A DNA stretch of 64,000 nucleotides from Nostoc sp. ATCC 53789 (GCF_009873495.1 NZ_CP046703.1:7064001-7128000), one strand, 5' to 3'. Positions 14,801 through 23,754 are shown, numbered from the stretch's first letter. The notes: generated by a model not told the origin, from the sequence alone. Program-made: numbers and translations.

Positions 14801-17665
14801 GAAAGCAGAAGTCGATGTGTTACCGTACTGAATTGATAGTTTAACGGACAAAGTATTCAGCAATGGGTACAGCGCAGAGCCAGTGAGGTAAGCTGCTGGG
14901 CTGATGATATTGACAATTTTAAGAGTACCAAGTTTTTCTGCATCGGTCATTTCAGGCAAGTGAACCAAATCAGCGATTTCCCGATCTCCAATAAGTTCCT
15001 TAATCTGTTGGATTTCCTGTTGAATATCTGATGGTGTCGGTGTTTCAGGAAAGGTGACACCAAGCTGTTGTAAGATTGGTTGGGCGATCGCGATCGCTGA
15101 TGTCAGTTTACTTTGGGAAATATGAGATTGAATTCTAACGCAGTAAACATTGACTTTTTCAGGTAAGGAGCGTGCCTGTTGAATAACAATATCAATGAAC
15201 TGTTCCATCGCCTCAAAGTTACCATTTAGCATTGCCACTTCCGCAGCTAATTCATGCAAGGCGAGGGTCATTTCATACTGCTGCTGCCAAGTATTTTCTG
15301 CCAACAAAGACAATCCCACTGTCGCATATTCACGCGCTGCTTGATAGGCGGTTGAAGTTTTAGCTTTGCGACAGGCAATTAAATTGAGTTGGGCTAATTC
15401 TTCTCGTTCTGTTGGTTGGGTAATTAAAACAGTTCCGTGATTTAATTGATTGACGATTTCAAAAATACGGTCAACTCTAGCTTGTGCGGAAATCTGTTGT
15501 AGAAGCAGTTGTCCGATTTGGTAATGAGTCGCCTGTTTTTGGTCGTTGGGAATTAGGGAATAGGCTGCTTGTTGAACGCGATCGTGCAAAAATTTGTAGG
15601 TAACATTTTGAGAATTTTCTGAAGTAACGGCTTGACTTTCTGCCCCTACATAAAATTTATAAATATCACCGATCGGTAAAATCAAACCTTCTTGCAATGC
15701 TTTCCATAGATTGGCTGCGGTTTCCACTTCTGAGTGTTCTGAAACAATTGCTAATGTTGCTAAATCAAAAGAGTTGCCAATACAAGTGGCTAACTTCAGA
15801 ATATTCTGGGTTGCTAAGGGTAACTTCTCTAACTGCAACGCCATAAATTCTACAACATCATCGGTCAATGCTTGTTGATTAATTTTAGACAGATGGCATT
15901 GCCAACAGCCTAACTCCAAGTTAAACTGAATGAAATTTTCTTCGTGTAGGGCTTTGAGAAATTGGGTGGCAAAAAATGGGTTGCCTTTAGTTTTTTGATA
16001 GACTAATTGTGAAAGGGGTAATGCCAAATTTTCTGTACTTTTTAGGGTATCAGCGACTAATTGATTGATTTGGGATTGACTCAGGGGTGTTAAACTAATA
16101 GTATTAATGGCTGCTTGGTTTTTTTGAATTTCGCTCAAAGTCAGCATTAATGGATGGGCTGGATTGACTTCGTTATCCCGATAAGCACCAATGATGAAAA
16201 GATGACCTGTATCAGCCATTAATAGCTGCATCAACTTTAATGATGCTGAATCTGCCCATTGCAAATCATCTAAAAACATCACTAATGGATGTTCAGCACT
16301 GGTAAAAACTTGGGTAAACTTTTGGAACAATAAATTAAATCTATTTTGTGCCGCAGTTCCTGATAATTCTATGGCGGCTGGTTGTTCGCCAATAATTCTT
16401 GATAATTCGGGGATAACTTCAATAATTACTTCTCCATTTTCTCCTACAGCCTCTAATATTTGGTTTCTCCATTGCTGAATATGTGCATCGCTTTCGCTTA
16501 ACAATTGCCCCATTAAATCTCGGAAGGCTTGCACAAATGCACTGAAGGGAATATTCCGTTGAAATTGGTCGTATTTCCCTTTGATAAAATAACCCCGTTG
16601 CCGCACAATTGGTTTATGAACTTCGTTGACAACCGCAGTTTTACCAATACCCGAAAATCCAGCTACCAGCATTATTTCTGTTGCACCAAGGCTAACTCTC
16701 TCAAATGCTTGCAGGAGAGTTGATACTTCGGCTTCTCGTCCATAGAGTTTATCAGGGATAATGAAGCGATCGCACACATCCCGTTGTGCAATCTCAAAAG
16801 CCTTTATAATATCAGTTTCTCGTAGCTGATGTAAACAATTTTCTAAATCAAATTTCAGCCCGAAAACACTCTGATATCTGTCTTCAGCATTTTTCGCCAT
16901 CAATTTGCTGACAATATCACAAAGGACTTGAGGAATCTCTTCCACCCTCTCCCTTAAATTGGGTGCTGCTTTAGCAATGTGGCAATGTACCATTTCCATC
17001 AGATCGTTTGATGAAAATGGTAACTTTCCTGTGAGTAATTCGTAAAAAGTTACACCTAAAGAATAGAAGTCACTGCGGTAGTCAATCCCTCGATTCATTC
17101 TTCCTGTTTGCTCTGGGGATATATAACTAAGTGTTCCTTCTAACACATTGGGATTGACTAGTGTTTGCGTTTCTCGTGGTAGTAAGGATGCAATACTAAA
17201 GTCAATTAATTTAATTTGTTTGGTTTGGGGATTAATTAAAATGTTGCTGGGTTTAATATCTTTATGAATAATCTGCTCTCGATAGAGAATATCTAAGGTA
17301 TTGCAGAGTGCGATCGCTATTTCTAAAAACTCTTGTAGAGACGCGATATATTGCGTCTCTACAGAGGTGAAATAATCCTTTAAAGAAATGCCGCCAAAAT
17401 CTTCCATTACCAGCGCATAGCCATTCTGATAGGGTTCTAAGCTGTAGGCGGCAATGATTAGAGGCGAGTTAAGATTTTTGGCGATGGTGTACTGATTACG
17501 AAATTGCACCAGTTCGCTGAAACTGGGATAAGGATTTTTCAGCAGTTTAATGACTACAGGTAATGAGTCATTCTCTCGATACCCTCGATAAACCAGGGTT
17601 CTGGAACCATTGTAGAGTTCTTGACTTAATTTATATCCGGGAATACTGATAAGAGTGCTAACCAT
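11804..17665 (-). CDS. HstK-type Ser/Thr kinase - AAA ATPase - GAF - PAS - histidine kinase
   Basis: This 1,953-aa signalling protein has, in order: a eukaryotic-type Ser/Thr kinase (about 8-280; VIKLLK lysine, IHKDIKPSNILI catalytic loop, DFS in place of DFG); an AAA/NACHT-like ATPase with P-loop GFSGIGKT near residue 336; a long helical TPR-like region (about 650-1300); a GAF domain (about 1338-1505); one PAS domain (about 1535-1655); and a histidine kinase core with phospho-acceptor in GVAHEMNNPLG (about 1700), N box NAIDAL and GTGLGLAI. No receiver domain is present. HstK proteins occur in heterocyst formers and are linked to nitrogen-status signalling; its partner is unknown. A palindromic repeat interrupts the kinase lobe in frame. 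A paralogue lies at 29130. Confidence 0.93.
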   Translation of the reverse strand: MVSTLISIPGYKLSQELYNGSRTLVYRGYRENDSLPVVIKLLKNPYPSFSELVQFRNQYTIAKNLNSPLIIAAYSLEPYQNGYALVMEDFGGISLKDYFTSVETQYIASLQEFLEIAIALCNTLDILYREQIIHKDIKPSNILINPQTKQIKLIDFSIASLLPRETQTLVNPNVLEGTLSYISPEQTGRMNRGIDYRSDFYSLGVTFYELLTGKLPFSSNDLMEMVHCHIAKAAPNLRERVEEIPQVLCDIVSKLMAKNAEDRYQSVFGLKFDLENCLHQLRETDIIKAFEIAQRDVCDRFIIPDKLYGREAEVSTLLQAFERVSLGATEIMLVAGFSGIGKTAVVNEVHKPIVRQRGYFIKGKYDQFQRNIPFSAFVQAFRDLMGQLLSESDAHIQQWRNQILEAVGENGEVIIEVIPELSRIIGEQPAAIELSGTAAQNRFNLLFQKFTQVFTSAEHPLVMFLDDLQWADSASLKLMQLLMADTGHLFIIGAYRDNEVNPAHPLMLTLSEIQKNQAAINTISLTPLSQSQINQLVADTLKSTENLALPLSQLVYQKTKGNPFFATQFLKALHEENFIQFNLELGCWQCHLSKINQQALTDDVVEFMALQLEKLPLATQNILKLATCIGNSFDLATLAIVSEHSEVETAANLWKALQEGLILPIGDIYKFYVGAESQAVTSENSQNVTYKFLHDRVQQAAYSLIPNDQKQATHYQIGQLLLQQISAQARVDRIFEIVNQLNHGTVLITQPTEREELAQLNLIACRKAKTSTAYQAAREYATVGLSLLAENTWQQQYEMTLALHELAAEVAMLNGNFEAMEQFIDIVIQQARSLPEKVNVYCVRIQSHISQSKLTSAIAIAQPILQQLGVTFPETPTPSDIQQEIQQIKELIGDREIADLVHLPEMTDAEKLGTLKIVNIISPAAYLTGSALYPLLNTLSVKLSIQYGNTSTSAFGYANYANILCNFFQVVDTGSQFASLALQIISKLDAKASKTDVLMMLGLFVVHRKSHIKETLPLLQEGYTTAIEFGNLVLAGYNGHSFCLNSFWSSQSLATLEQDICAYCHSLMQLNQLTTANYSRIYWQPVLNLLGLAEHTTLLSGKALEETEFLQQLQSAKDGYGLYIFHLYKLMLCFLFGEIEPAKNHAIEVRRYFMAGAGLVSEPVFYLYDSLLTLAQLNPQLDETSEALQGVIENQTKLQQWAYHAPMNYQHKVDLVEAEKCRVLGQKAEAIEFYDKAIALAKANEYTQEEALANELAAKFYLDWGRQRIAGDYMIEAYYAYARWGAKAKVADLEARYPQLLRPILEQTRSPLSTHETLFTLGSVTSTSSAISSSNVSLALDLATILKASHTISGEIELENLLSSLMTIVIENAGADKCVFMLLRDSRLLIKGSITTGSKPVVLQRIPIEDSQDIPHRLIYKVLHDKQTAVIVDASADRTLANDPYIIRQQPKSILCSPILHQGKLLGILYLENNLATGTFTSDRVELLNLLCAQAAISLENARLYERSLEYSQQLERSLNELSVAQSGLQASQQRLQLLVQQTPLAVIEWDTNFQVIDWNPAAERIFGYTKQEALGCQFQFIIPQTIQAQMERVSIDIISQEGGNYSINENVTKDGNIIICAWYNNSLVSADGELIGVASLADDITEQQAALRERKVAEAQLQQKAQELETALQNLQQAQLKIVQSEKMSALGNLVAGVAHEMNNPLGFIAASLKQAKPTLSEITEHLKLYQESFPNKSDEILDHAEEIDLDYSIEDLPKMIDSMSMACERLKNISTSLRTFSRADQDYKVPFNIHQGIDSTILILKHRLKANEQRPAIEVVTNYGNLPQIECFPGQLNQVFMNLLANAIDALDEFNTGQSFEEIKANTNCITITTSVENNLVRIAITDNGQGMNDQVKSKIFDHLFTTKAVGKGTGLGLAIARQIVEETHDGKLSCSSVIGEGTVFVIELPV
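17334..17363. repeat. Palindromic repeat inserted in frame in the HstK kinase domain
   Basis: TGTAGAGACGC (17334-17344) and its exact complement (17353-17363) enclose an 8-nt loop and encode part of SVETQYIASLQ. The paralogue at 29130 has a shorter unrelated stretch at this point. The same arm sequence forms the free intergenic hairpin at 26356-26386. Confidence 0.8.
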
Positions 17666-17913
17666 ACTGTTGAATCCTGATTCTTTGTGGATCTAGTGTT
17701 CCCGAATCAGCGAGGTTGTCAAAGGACAGCAGCAGAAATTTATACTGGAATTTCAATGAGAAATTCTTTACTCTCACCCAGAACCAAGTTAAAATTCTCT
17801 CTTTTGGTCTGGGGAAAGGTTAAAGGGCAATGGGGAAAAGGAAATTCAAACCCTTTCCCCTTTTCCCCAAAACCCGAAAAGTATTGCACTATGTGTTTTC
17901 TGTTTGATTTCTA

Positions 17914-18006
17914 GCCAGTTGTGGTGAAGCGGTGACGCTTGCTCTGCTTGTTTACTGCATCCACCATTTAAGGTAGTTTACAGAGCGTGAGCGTCAACAA
18001 CTGGCC
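17914..18006. repeat. Long imperfect hairpin
   Basis: Outer arms GCCAGTTGT and ACAACTGGC and inner arms GTGACGCTTGCTCTG and CAGAGCGTGAGCGTCA form a stable asymmetric stem about 93 nt in extent. It could be a mobile palindromic element or a structured RNA. There is no further evidence for transcription. Confidence 0.5.
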
Positions 18007-18486
18007 ATTGGGTGGGATTTTTGAGACGGGAATCGATCCCTTGTAGAAGTTTCTCAATGTCCCAGTAACCCTGCTGATATATCAATTAAAACTGGAACAT
18101 AAAAATTTTGGATGCCAAATTGCCAAAAGCACTCAATCAATTTTGATTAGGGTAAACATAGGCGTTTTTATACCATAAAAAACGCCCCAGATTCCCTCTA
18201 GAGCGACTTTGCAGTAGTTATTTTGACTCAGAATTATATCAAAAAGTGATGCAGAGCTTTATATATAGGAAGTTTAGTACGCCCTCTTGTTCAATTGGGG
18301 TTCTGGCAAATCCGGTTAATTTGCATTTTTATAATTTTTCCTGAATGAATGTCCTGTTTTCCCTTTTTACCTGCTGTAGATGTGATTAGAAACGCAAGGA
18401 TTATTGGGGAGAATTCTTTGAGCATCGAAAACGACGGTCGCGGCAGTGGCAGGAATTGTTATAGCTTTTGTATTAGTTTATAGATA

Positions 18487-18516
18487 GCGTAGGCGCAGAA
18501 CGCCTTCGACATCGCT
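18487..18516 (-). repeat. Short dispersed repeat of the GCGATG...GCGCCTACGC family
   Basis: The minus strand reads AGCGATGTCGAAGGCG then TTCTGCGCCTACGC. It matches about 25 of 30 positions of the copy inside coxB (41589-41617) and the one in the CRISPR leader (56372-56400). Confidence 0.65.
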
Positions 18517-18585
18517 ATCGGCTCGTGAAGTTTCCTTATTTAAAGTGGTGTTATGTTGAATGGGGGCAAGAGTGATTAAAGATGG

Positions 18586-19314
18586 TTAATGTCTTTTACC
18601 TGCTCCCAGATATAGTTCACCCACTTTAGGATCGTTCAACAGTTCTTGACCAAGGCCCGAGATAGCATCGCGCCCAGACTCCAGTACATAGCCGCGATCA
18701 GCCATCTCTAAGGCTTTACGGGCATTTTGTTCTACTAATACGATCGCAGTTCCCGCCTGATTAATTTGTTTAATCTGCTCAAATACTTGTGTCACTAAGA
18801 TCGGGGATAAAGCAGCAGATGGTTCATCCAAAATCAGCAAACTAGGTTCCAACATCAAAGCTTTACCCATCGCTAGCATCTGGCGTTCTCCTCCAGAGAG
18901 AGTACCAGCCCGTTGACGACGGCGATCGCTCAGTTTGGGGAACATGGTAAATATTTTATCTTTAATTGGTTTTAGGGGAACATTAAGTACAAAAGCACCC
19001 ATCTCCAAGTTCTCTTCAACACTGAGAGAGGGGAAAACATTGGCGATTTGCGGTACATAGCACATTCCTCGTTGAACAATTTCATTGGACTTTAGCCCCA
19101 CGATATTTTCACCTTTGAAGGTAATTGTGCCTGTGTGGGGGATCAAAAGCCCAAAAATTGCTTTTGCCAAAGTAGATTTACCAGCACCGTTGGGGCCAAT
19201 CACTGTTACCAATTCTCCTGGGGCAACCAGGAAATTCACACCTTGCAGGATATCTACATCTTTGATGTATCCAGCATGGACATTCTGAACATCTAGTAAA
19301 TAGTCATTTGTCAT
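18586..19314 (-). CDS. natE: Branched-chain/neutral amino-acid ABC transporter ATPase (LivF/NatE type)
   Basis: This 242-aa nucleotide-binding subunit has Walker A GPNGAGKST (about 39-47), Q-loop VPQIANVFPSLSVEEN, signature LSGGERQMLAMGKAL and Walker B LLILDEPSAAL. The C-terminal VLVEQNARKALEMADRGYVLESGR is diagnostic for LivF-type proteins. In Anabaena the equivalent NatE belongs to the N-II uptake system for neutral and acidic amino acids, whose other genes are scattered; it is alone here as well. The ATG at 19314 lies inside a 7-bp tandem repeat (ATGACAA), which supplies the first codons. The symbol is by similarity. Confidence 0.85.
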   Translation of the reverse strand: MTNDYLLDVQNVHAGYIKDVDILQGVNFLVAPGELVTVIGPNGAGKSTLAKAIFGLLIPHTGTITFKGENIVGLKSNEIVQRGMCYVPQIANVFPSLSVEENLEMGAFVLNVPLKPIKDKIFTMFPKLSDRRRQRAGTLSGGERQMLAMGKALMLEPSLLILDEPSAALSPILVTQVFEQIKQINQAGTAIVLVEQNARKALEMADRGYVLESGRDAISGLGQELLNDPKVGELYLGAGKRH

Positions 19315-19345
19315 TTGTCATTTGTCATTTGTAGTTTGTCATTGG
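19305..19345. repeat. Heptanucleotide tandem repeat (TCATTTG)
   Basis: About five copies of a 7-bp unit, typical of the short tandem repeats of heterocystous cyanobacteria. It overlaps the start codon of the LivF/NatE gene. The rest of the gap to 19617 is AT-rich and without a gene. Confidence 0.8.
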
Positions 19346-19617
19346 TCAAAAAGAGTAAAAGGGGCAGAGAGTGGGGAGCAGTGGGAGAAACCCATAAATT
19401 AAATTTATGGGCTTGAGGCAAGGATGTATTATTTCTTGTGGCACTTTCCGCTCAAAATAAATATTTTTACTTTTGAGAATAAATAAATTTATTTGCTCTG
19501 AAACCCTTGTATCAGTATATTTCCAGTATCTTCCCCCTGCCCACTTCCCTCTGCTCGCCTGCCTCTTCAGTCAACAGTCAAGTCAAAAAATAACTATTGA
19601 CTGTTGACTATGGACTA

Positions 19618-19842
19618 TTACGGAGTTTTTTGCAACTCCGGTCGTTCTTCTGCCAGAATCGCCCCTTCTACTGGGCAAACTTGGAGACATATACCACAGT
19701 CGATGCAAGTGGCAAAGTCAATCCAGTACCAATCTGTTCCCTTGGCATTTTTGCCTGGGCCATCATGAATACAAGCTACTGGACAGGCATCTACGCAGTC
19801 AGCTACGCCTTCACAGACTTCTGTAACAATTGTGTGCGGCAT
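19618..19842 (-). CDS. Two-cluster 4Fe-4S (7Fe/8Fe) ferredoxin
   Basis: This 74-aa protein has a first cluster motif C-x6-C-x3-CP (VCEGVADCVDACPV) and a second CIDCGICLQVCP, as in bacterial 7Fe/8Fe ferredoxins; the wide first spacing suggests a 3Fe-4S or unusual 4Fe-4S centre. It is a soluble electron carrier, with partner not evident from the neighbours. ATG at 19842 gives the usual short N-terminus (MPHTIVTEVCEG). Length is normal for the family. Confidence 0.92.
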   Translation of the reverse strand: MPHTIVTEVCEGVADCVDACPVACIHDGPGKNAKGTDWYWIDFATCIDCGICLQVCPVEGAILAEERPELQKTP

Positions 19843-20001
19843 TTTCTCGATTCCCTCTTTTCTGTATCGGCTATTTCTAGCCTAGCAGGGGAGGCTGGGG
19901 AGTAGGGAGCAGGGGACAAGGGGACAAGAGGTGAGAACTTGAAACAAGTCTTTCCCCTTGTCCCCAATTCTCCTTGTCCCCTTGTCCTCTTCCCAACTCA
20001 C

Positions 20002-21213
20002 TTAACGCAATGACTCAATTTTGGGTGAACCATCAGCTTTAATCCAAGCAATTTGGGCTATGCTGCGATCGCGTGCATATTGGCGAATAGCGTCTGCATC
20101 CCTTCCCCCTAAATCAATTTCTACCCGCACTAAATGGGTGGAATCTCTAAGTTTTTGCGCGTAGGCAAAGGCAGGGGCGTTAGCACTCGCCGTCTCTGGT
20201 ACTACTAACCAGTTACTCGCTGGGGTTACTTGCGGTAATTGTTGAGTAGATAACAAAATTTGGTATAAATCTTCGATATTGAGTCCAAAACCAATTCCGG
20301 GTATATTTTCTCCTTGGGGATGATATAGACCCAAAAGCTGGTCGTAGCGACCACCACGCCCTAAAACTCTGGCTTGAGATTCGGTGTCGTTGACAACTTC
20401 AAAGACAATACCAGTGTAGTAATCTATGGTCTGGATCAGGCTGAGATCGAGGATTAAGGGGAATTTTTTCTCTGATTCTAGTAATTCTACTAGGGATTTG
20501 AGGTTATTCACTGCCTCTCGCTGTTCTTCGTCTAGATCCAAACTACTAACTTTTTGTAACACGTCTGCACTGGGGCCGCGCAAATCCAGCATGATTCTGG
20601 CGCGATCGCGTAGTTTGTCACTCAAGGGTAAAGTATCTATGGTAATGCGGTCGAGATGAGCGATCGCACTGCGAACTTTATCCTGTAAATTAGCCGGAAA
20701 TGCACTCAGGAGCGATCGCGTAATTCCCGCTTCACCTAAAATTAAGTGCCATTGTCGCAAACCTAATGCTGCTAAACAATCCGCGACTAGCAGCAGTACT
20801 TCCGCATTCGCCAGCAATCCGCCAGCACCTAACAATTCCACCCCAGCTTGATAAAACTCTTGCTGGCGATTATGCCTACTTTCCCACGTGCGGCGAAACA
20901 CATTGGCGTTGTAGTACAACCGTTGCGGATAAGTTGCATTTGCCATGCGAGTGACAACAGTACGAGCAATGGATGCTGTTAATTCTGGACGTAGCCCTAA
21001 TTCATCATCTTCGCCATTTTGTAGTTGAATCACCATCTGGCGCTGAATTGCTTCCCCTGCCATCAAGGTATCCATACGCTCTAAAGTTGAGGTGATAATC
21101 CTGTGATATCCCCAACGATGAAACACCTGCTGTAACCGATCTTCAATCCAGCGTTTTTTCTCCACATCCAAGGGCAATAAATCCCTGGCACCCGATGCTG
21201 GTTGATACACCAT
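20002..21213 (-). CDS. hisZ: ATP phosphoribosyltransferase regulatory subunit
   Basis: This 403-aa HisRS-like protein has the class II synthetase core (PASGARDLLPLDVEKK, LRPELTASIARTV, motif-2-like YYNANVFRRTWE, GRGGRYDQLLGLY near 290, PGIGFGLNIEDL). It lacks the histidyl-tRNA synthetase anticodon-binding consensus at the C-terminus. HisZ binds the short HisG and makes it sensitive to histidine in the first step of histidine biosynthesis. Its ATG overlaps the stop of the upstream DnaJ-TPR gene by 1 nt (TAATG), so the two are translationally coupled. hisG itself is not in the window. Confidence 0.9.
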   Translation of the reverse strand: MVYQPASGARDLLPLDVEKKRWIEDRLQQVFHRWGYHRIITSTLERMDTLMAGEAIQRQMVIQLQNGEDDELGLRPELTASIARTVVTRMANATYPQRLYYNANVFRRTWESRHNRQQEFYQAGVELLGAGGLLANAEVLLLVADCLAALGLRQWHLILGEAGITRSLLSAFPANLQDKVRSAIAHLDRITIDTLPLSDKLRDRARIMLDLRGPSADVLQKVSSLDLDEEQREAVNNLKSLVELLESEKKFPLILDLSLIQTIDYYTGIVFEVVNDTESQARVLGRGGRYDQLLGLYHPQGENIPGIGFGLNIEDLYQILLSTQQLPQVTPASNWLVVPETASANAPAFAYAQKLRDSTHLVRVEIDLGGRDADAIRQYARDRSIAQIAWIKADGSPKIESLR

Positions 21214-22181
21214 TATTTTTTCTTCCCACCAAACAAACCACCGAACAAACCACCACTACCAGATTTATCTGGTTGCTTATCTCCATTATTGGCGGATGAA
21301 GTCACCTTATGATCGCTAGGGTGTTGTGCTAATGCCTTATCTATTTTAGGTTTCCATTGCAGAGCCATTTCGTCACTGGGATCTAACTTTAAAGCGTTTT
21401 CAAAGTGGATTTTTGCCATTTTTAGCTGATTTTGCCTCAAATACACCATTGCAATCAAGCTATGACAGCGACTATTTCTAGGTTCTAGCTTCAGGGCATC
21501 TTGCAACTCTACTTTGGCTTGGGCAAATTGGTTTTTGTCAATCAAAGATTGAGCGCGACGAACATACTGTTCTACAACCGTGTCTTCTTTTGGTGGCGCT
21601 GGTGCTGGTGCTGGTTCTGGGAGTGTATTTTTTGGTGTACTTGGTTGAGGTGTAACTGATTGAACTTTAGGTTGAGCAGGTGGTGGCGGCGCGGCGGATG
21701 TTTTGCTTGCATTCCGCATTAAATAGACTAAATTCAACTCACTAATTTGGGCAAGGACTTGCTGCACTTGGTCTAAAGAATCATATTGGCTTTGAGCTAG
21801 TTTAGCGATCGCACTTTTATAGACATGATCGAAATTAGGTGACTTAGCTAACTCTTTAGCCAAATCGGTGGTGAGAGTTAACGAAGCAGACTCTTGTAAC
21901 AAGCGCTTGCCAATTTGCGACAAAATTAAAATATATTCCGTGCGAGTGCGATCGCCAACAAGTTTTTCATAAGCCGGGTTAACCAACTTTGATAACAATT
22001 CGTTTCCTAGCTGTTTTTGCTCATCACTTTCAGTAAACCTACTATCCGGGTGTAAGCGGCGGGCAATTTGGAGATAGCGTTTCCGAATCTCTTTGACATC
22101 CGCATCAACTGGAACGCACAATATTGCGTGATGATCTATGAAATCATATTTAAATAATCCACGATCTATTTTGAAAGACAT
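21213..22181 (-). CDS. J-domain protein with TPR repeats
   Basis: The 322-aa protein starts with a J domain (DHHAILCVPVDADVKEIRKR, RRLHPDSRF with the HPD motif). A Pro/Ala-rich linker (about 165-205) leads to two or three TPRs (AQAKVELQDALKLEPRNSRC, AKIHFENALKLDPSDEM) and a Gly-rich tail (GGLFGGLFGGKKK). It is likely a co-chaperone or scaffold for DnaK. I prefer ATG at 22181; an in-frame TTG at 22199 would add six residues. It is co-transcribed with hisZ through an overlapping stop/start. Confidence 0.85.
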   Translation of the reverse strand: MSFKIDRGLFKYDFIDHHAILCVPVDADVKEIRKRYLQIARRLHPDSRFTESDEQKQLGNELLSKLVNPAYEKLVGDRTRTEYILILSQIGKRLLQESASLTLTTDLAKELAKSPNFDHVYKSAIAKLAQSQYDSLDQVQQVLAQISELNLVYLMRNASKTSAAPPPPAQPKVQSVTPQPSTPKNTLPEPAPAPAPPKEDTVVEQYVRRAQSLIDKNQFAQAKVELQDALKLEPRNSRCHSLIAMVYLRQNQLKMAKIHFENALKLDPSDEMALQWKPKIDKALAQHPSDHKVTSSANNGDKQPDKSGSGGLFGGLFGGKKK

Positions 22182-22261
22182 ATAGACTTTTTGCACCAAA
22201 GGAGCAGTTAGATTCCTTTTAGTTTACCCAAAGTCGAAGGGAAAGCCCCCATCTCCACGTG

Positions 22262-23074
22262 CTATACCCAGGCTGATAGTGGCGGAACCTGTAACAGTTC
22301 GTTACTTAGGGAGTCGTGAATATAACCATTTGTGGCCAGAATTCTACCTGACTCAATTTTGACAGGAGTGCCATTGTATGAGGTGACTTTACCCCCGGCT
22401 TCTTGCAACAAAATTATCCCGGCGGCAATATCCCAAGGAGAAAGCCCTCGTTCCCAGTAACCATCGACACGCCCACAGGCAACATAAGCCAAATCTAGCG
22501 ATGCTGAACCGCTACGTCTAACCCCTTGCGTAAGGTGGGTAAGGTGACTAAATTCTGCGTAGTTGTTATCAGAGGTTTCACGGCGATCGTAGGCAAATCC
22601 AGTTACTAGTAGGCTTTTACTCAGTTCAGATGTTGCCGAAACATTGATAGGACGACGGTTTCGCGTTGCTCCCAAGCCAGTAGCCGCACTGAATAGCTCA
22701 TTATGGAATGGGTCATAAATTACACCCACTTCTGGAACGCCATTAATTAACAGCCCAATAGAAACTGCAAAAAACGGGTATTGATGGGCGTAGTTGGTTG
22801 TGCCATCTAGAGGATCTATTGCCCAGAGGTACTCATTTTCTTGATTACCTAATTTGCCTGATTCTTCAGCGAGGATAGAGTGCAGGGGAAAATGGCGACG
22901 CAAAATTTCTAAAATCAACTCTTCTGAAGCTTTATCAGCAGCCGTAACTAAATCACCAGGGCGACCTTTTTCAATAATTGCGTCTTCTAACTTACCCAAG
23001 TAACCTTGCAAAATAGCACCAGCAGCTAAGGCCGCTTCTGTAGCAATATCTAGAAAAATTTGTATATTTGTCAT
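22262..23074 (-). CDS. Inositol monophosphatase family protein
   Basis: This 270-aa Mg-dependent phosphatase has motif A WAIDPLDGTTNYAHQ (about 85-99), an upstream Glu in LAEESGK, and motif B LSPWDIAAGIILLQEAGG (about 215-232), the standard metal ligands. Cyanobacterial members hydrolyse inositol phosphate, histidinol phosphate or fructose bisphosphate-like substrates. Lying two genes upstream of hisZ, a histidinol-phosphatase role is conceivable but unproven. The ATG at 23074 follows a run of ATGACAA-type 7-bp repeats. Confidence 0.88.
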   Translation of the reverse strand: MTNIQIFLDIATEAALAAGAILQGYLGKLEDAIIEKGRPGDLVTAADKASEELILEILRRHFPLHSILAEESGKLGNQENEYLWAIDPLDGTTNYAHQYPFFAVSIGLLINGVPEVGVIYDPFHNELFSAATGLGATRNRRPINVSATSELSKSLLVTGFAYDRRETSDNNYAEFSHLTHLTQGVRRSGSASLDLAYVACGRVDGYWERGLSPWDIAAGIILLQEAGGKVTSYNGTPVKIESGRILATNGYIHDSLSNELLQVPPLSAWV

Positions 23075-23196
23075 TTGTTATTGGTCATTTGTCATTTGTC
23101 ATTGATTACTTCTTCACTTACTTACTTCCCTACTCTCACCCTCAGCACGGGCTAAACGCCCCGCTACCGCTAACAGCACTCAGCACTCAGCACTCA

Positions 23197-23745
23197 TTAA
23201 AGATTTTGGCGGCGAAACTCGGCGGGAGTGAGGCGCATGGGTTTTTCTGGGTTCCAGATTCCTTGGCCCATGAGTCTAGCCCATTGTTGGGCACGTTCTA
23301 AACGCTGGTCATATTTGTGGTTAGGCGATCGCCCAACAAACATTGCATTGCCTTGTTTAACTAATTCTTCATTCAATAACACCTTATTTTTCCATACATA
23401 AGCTAGAGTTCGCCCGATTTTATCTTTTGCTTCTAAATCAAACTCCAGTTCGACCAATTCTTCTGCACCACCAATAAGATTCTCTAACTGTTCTTTTGCT
23501 GCTTCTCCCCAAGGTCTCTGTCGCAAATCTGGTGCATCAACGCCAACTAACCGCACTTGGGAAATCAAATTCGGTTGTTCAGCCATTCCTAACACTTCCA
23601 AACTTTGCCCACTAACTACCCGCGCTACTTTCACCTGAGCCTGATTATTTGGTAACTGGTTTTTACTTTGGCAACTCACCAAGAGCAATAAACAAACCAA
23701 AATAGTTATTTTTCGTACCCAGTTACCAATACTCCCAACCTTCAC
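23197..23745 (-). CDS. Thermonuclease-family lipoprotein
   Basis: The 182-aa product has an N-terminal membrane segment and lipobox (ILVCLLLLVSC, Cys about residue 25), then a staphylococcal-nuclease-like domain (VARVVSGQSLEV, VRLVGVDAPDLRQRPWGEAAKEQL, GRTLAYVW, LNEELVKQGNAMF). The Arg-Leu-x-Gly-x-D-A-P motif is intact. It is expected on the outer face of the inner membrane. The start is GTG at 23745: AGGAG lies 5-6 bp upstream, and the longer frame to 23865 would translate a CCTGC-rich repeat. Confidence 0.82.
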   Translation of the reverse strand: MKVGSIGNWVRKITILVCLLLLVSCQSKNQLPNNQAQVKVARVVSGQSLEVLGMAEQPNLISQVRLVGVDAPDLRQRPWGEAAKEQLENLIGGAEELVELEFDLEAKDKIGRTLAYVWKNKVLLNEELVKQGNAMFVGRSPNHKYDQRLERAQQWARLMGQGIWNPEKPMRLTPAEFRRQNL

Positions 23746-23754
23746 AAATTCTCC

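Larger units (their letters stand above)
17666..18585. other. 920-bp intergenic region with hairpins and repeats, no supported gene
   Basis: No convincing gene. It contains a GGGGAAAAGG/CCTTTTCCCC pair (17832-17868), a long imperfect hairpin (17914-18006, outer arms GCCAGTTGT/ACAACTGGC, inner arms around GACGCT) and a short dispersed repeat at 18487-18516. A 75-codon frame at its left end covers the purine-rich tract and is not gene-like. The promoter of the large kinase gene must lie near the left edge. Confidence 0.55.

Noticed and set aside
17687..17914. 75-codon plus-strand frame next to the HstK gene
   Set aside because: Runs through a purine-rich palindromic tract and lacks coding character.
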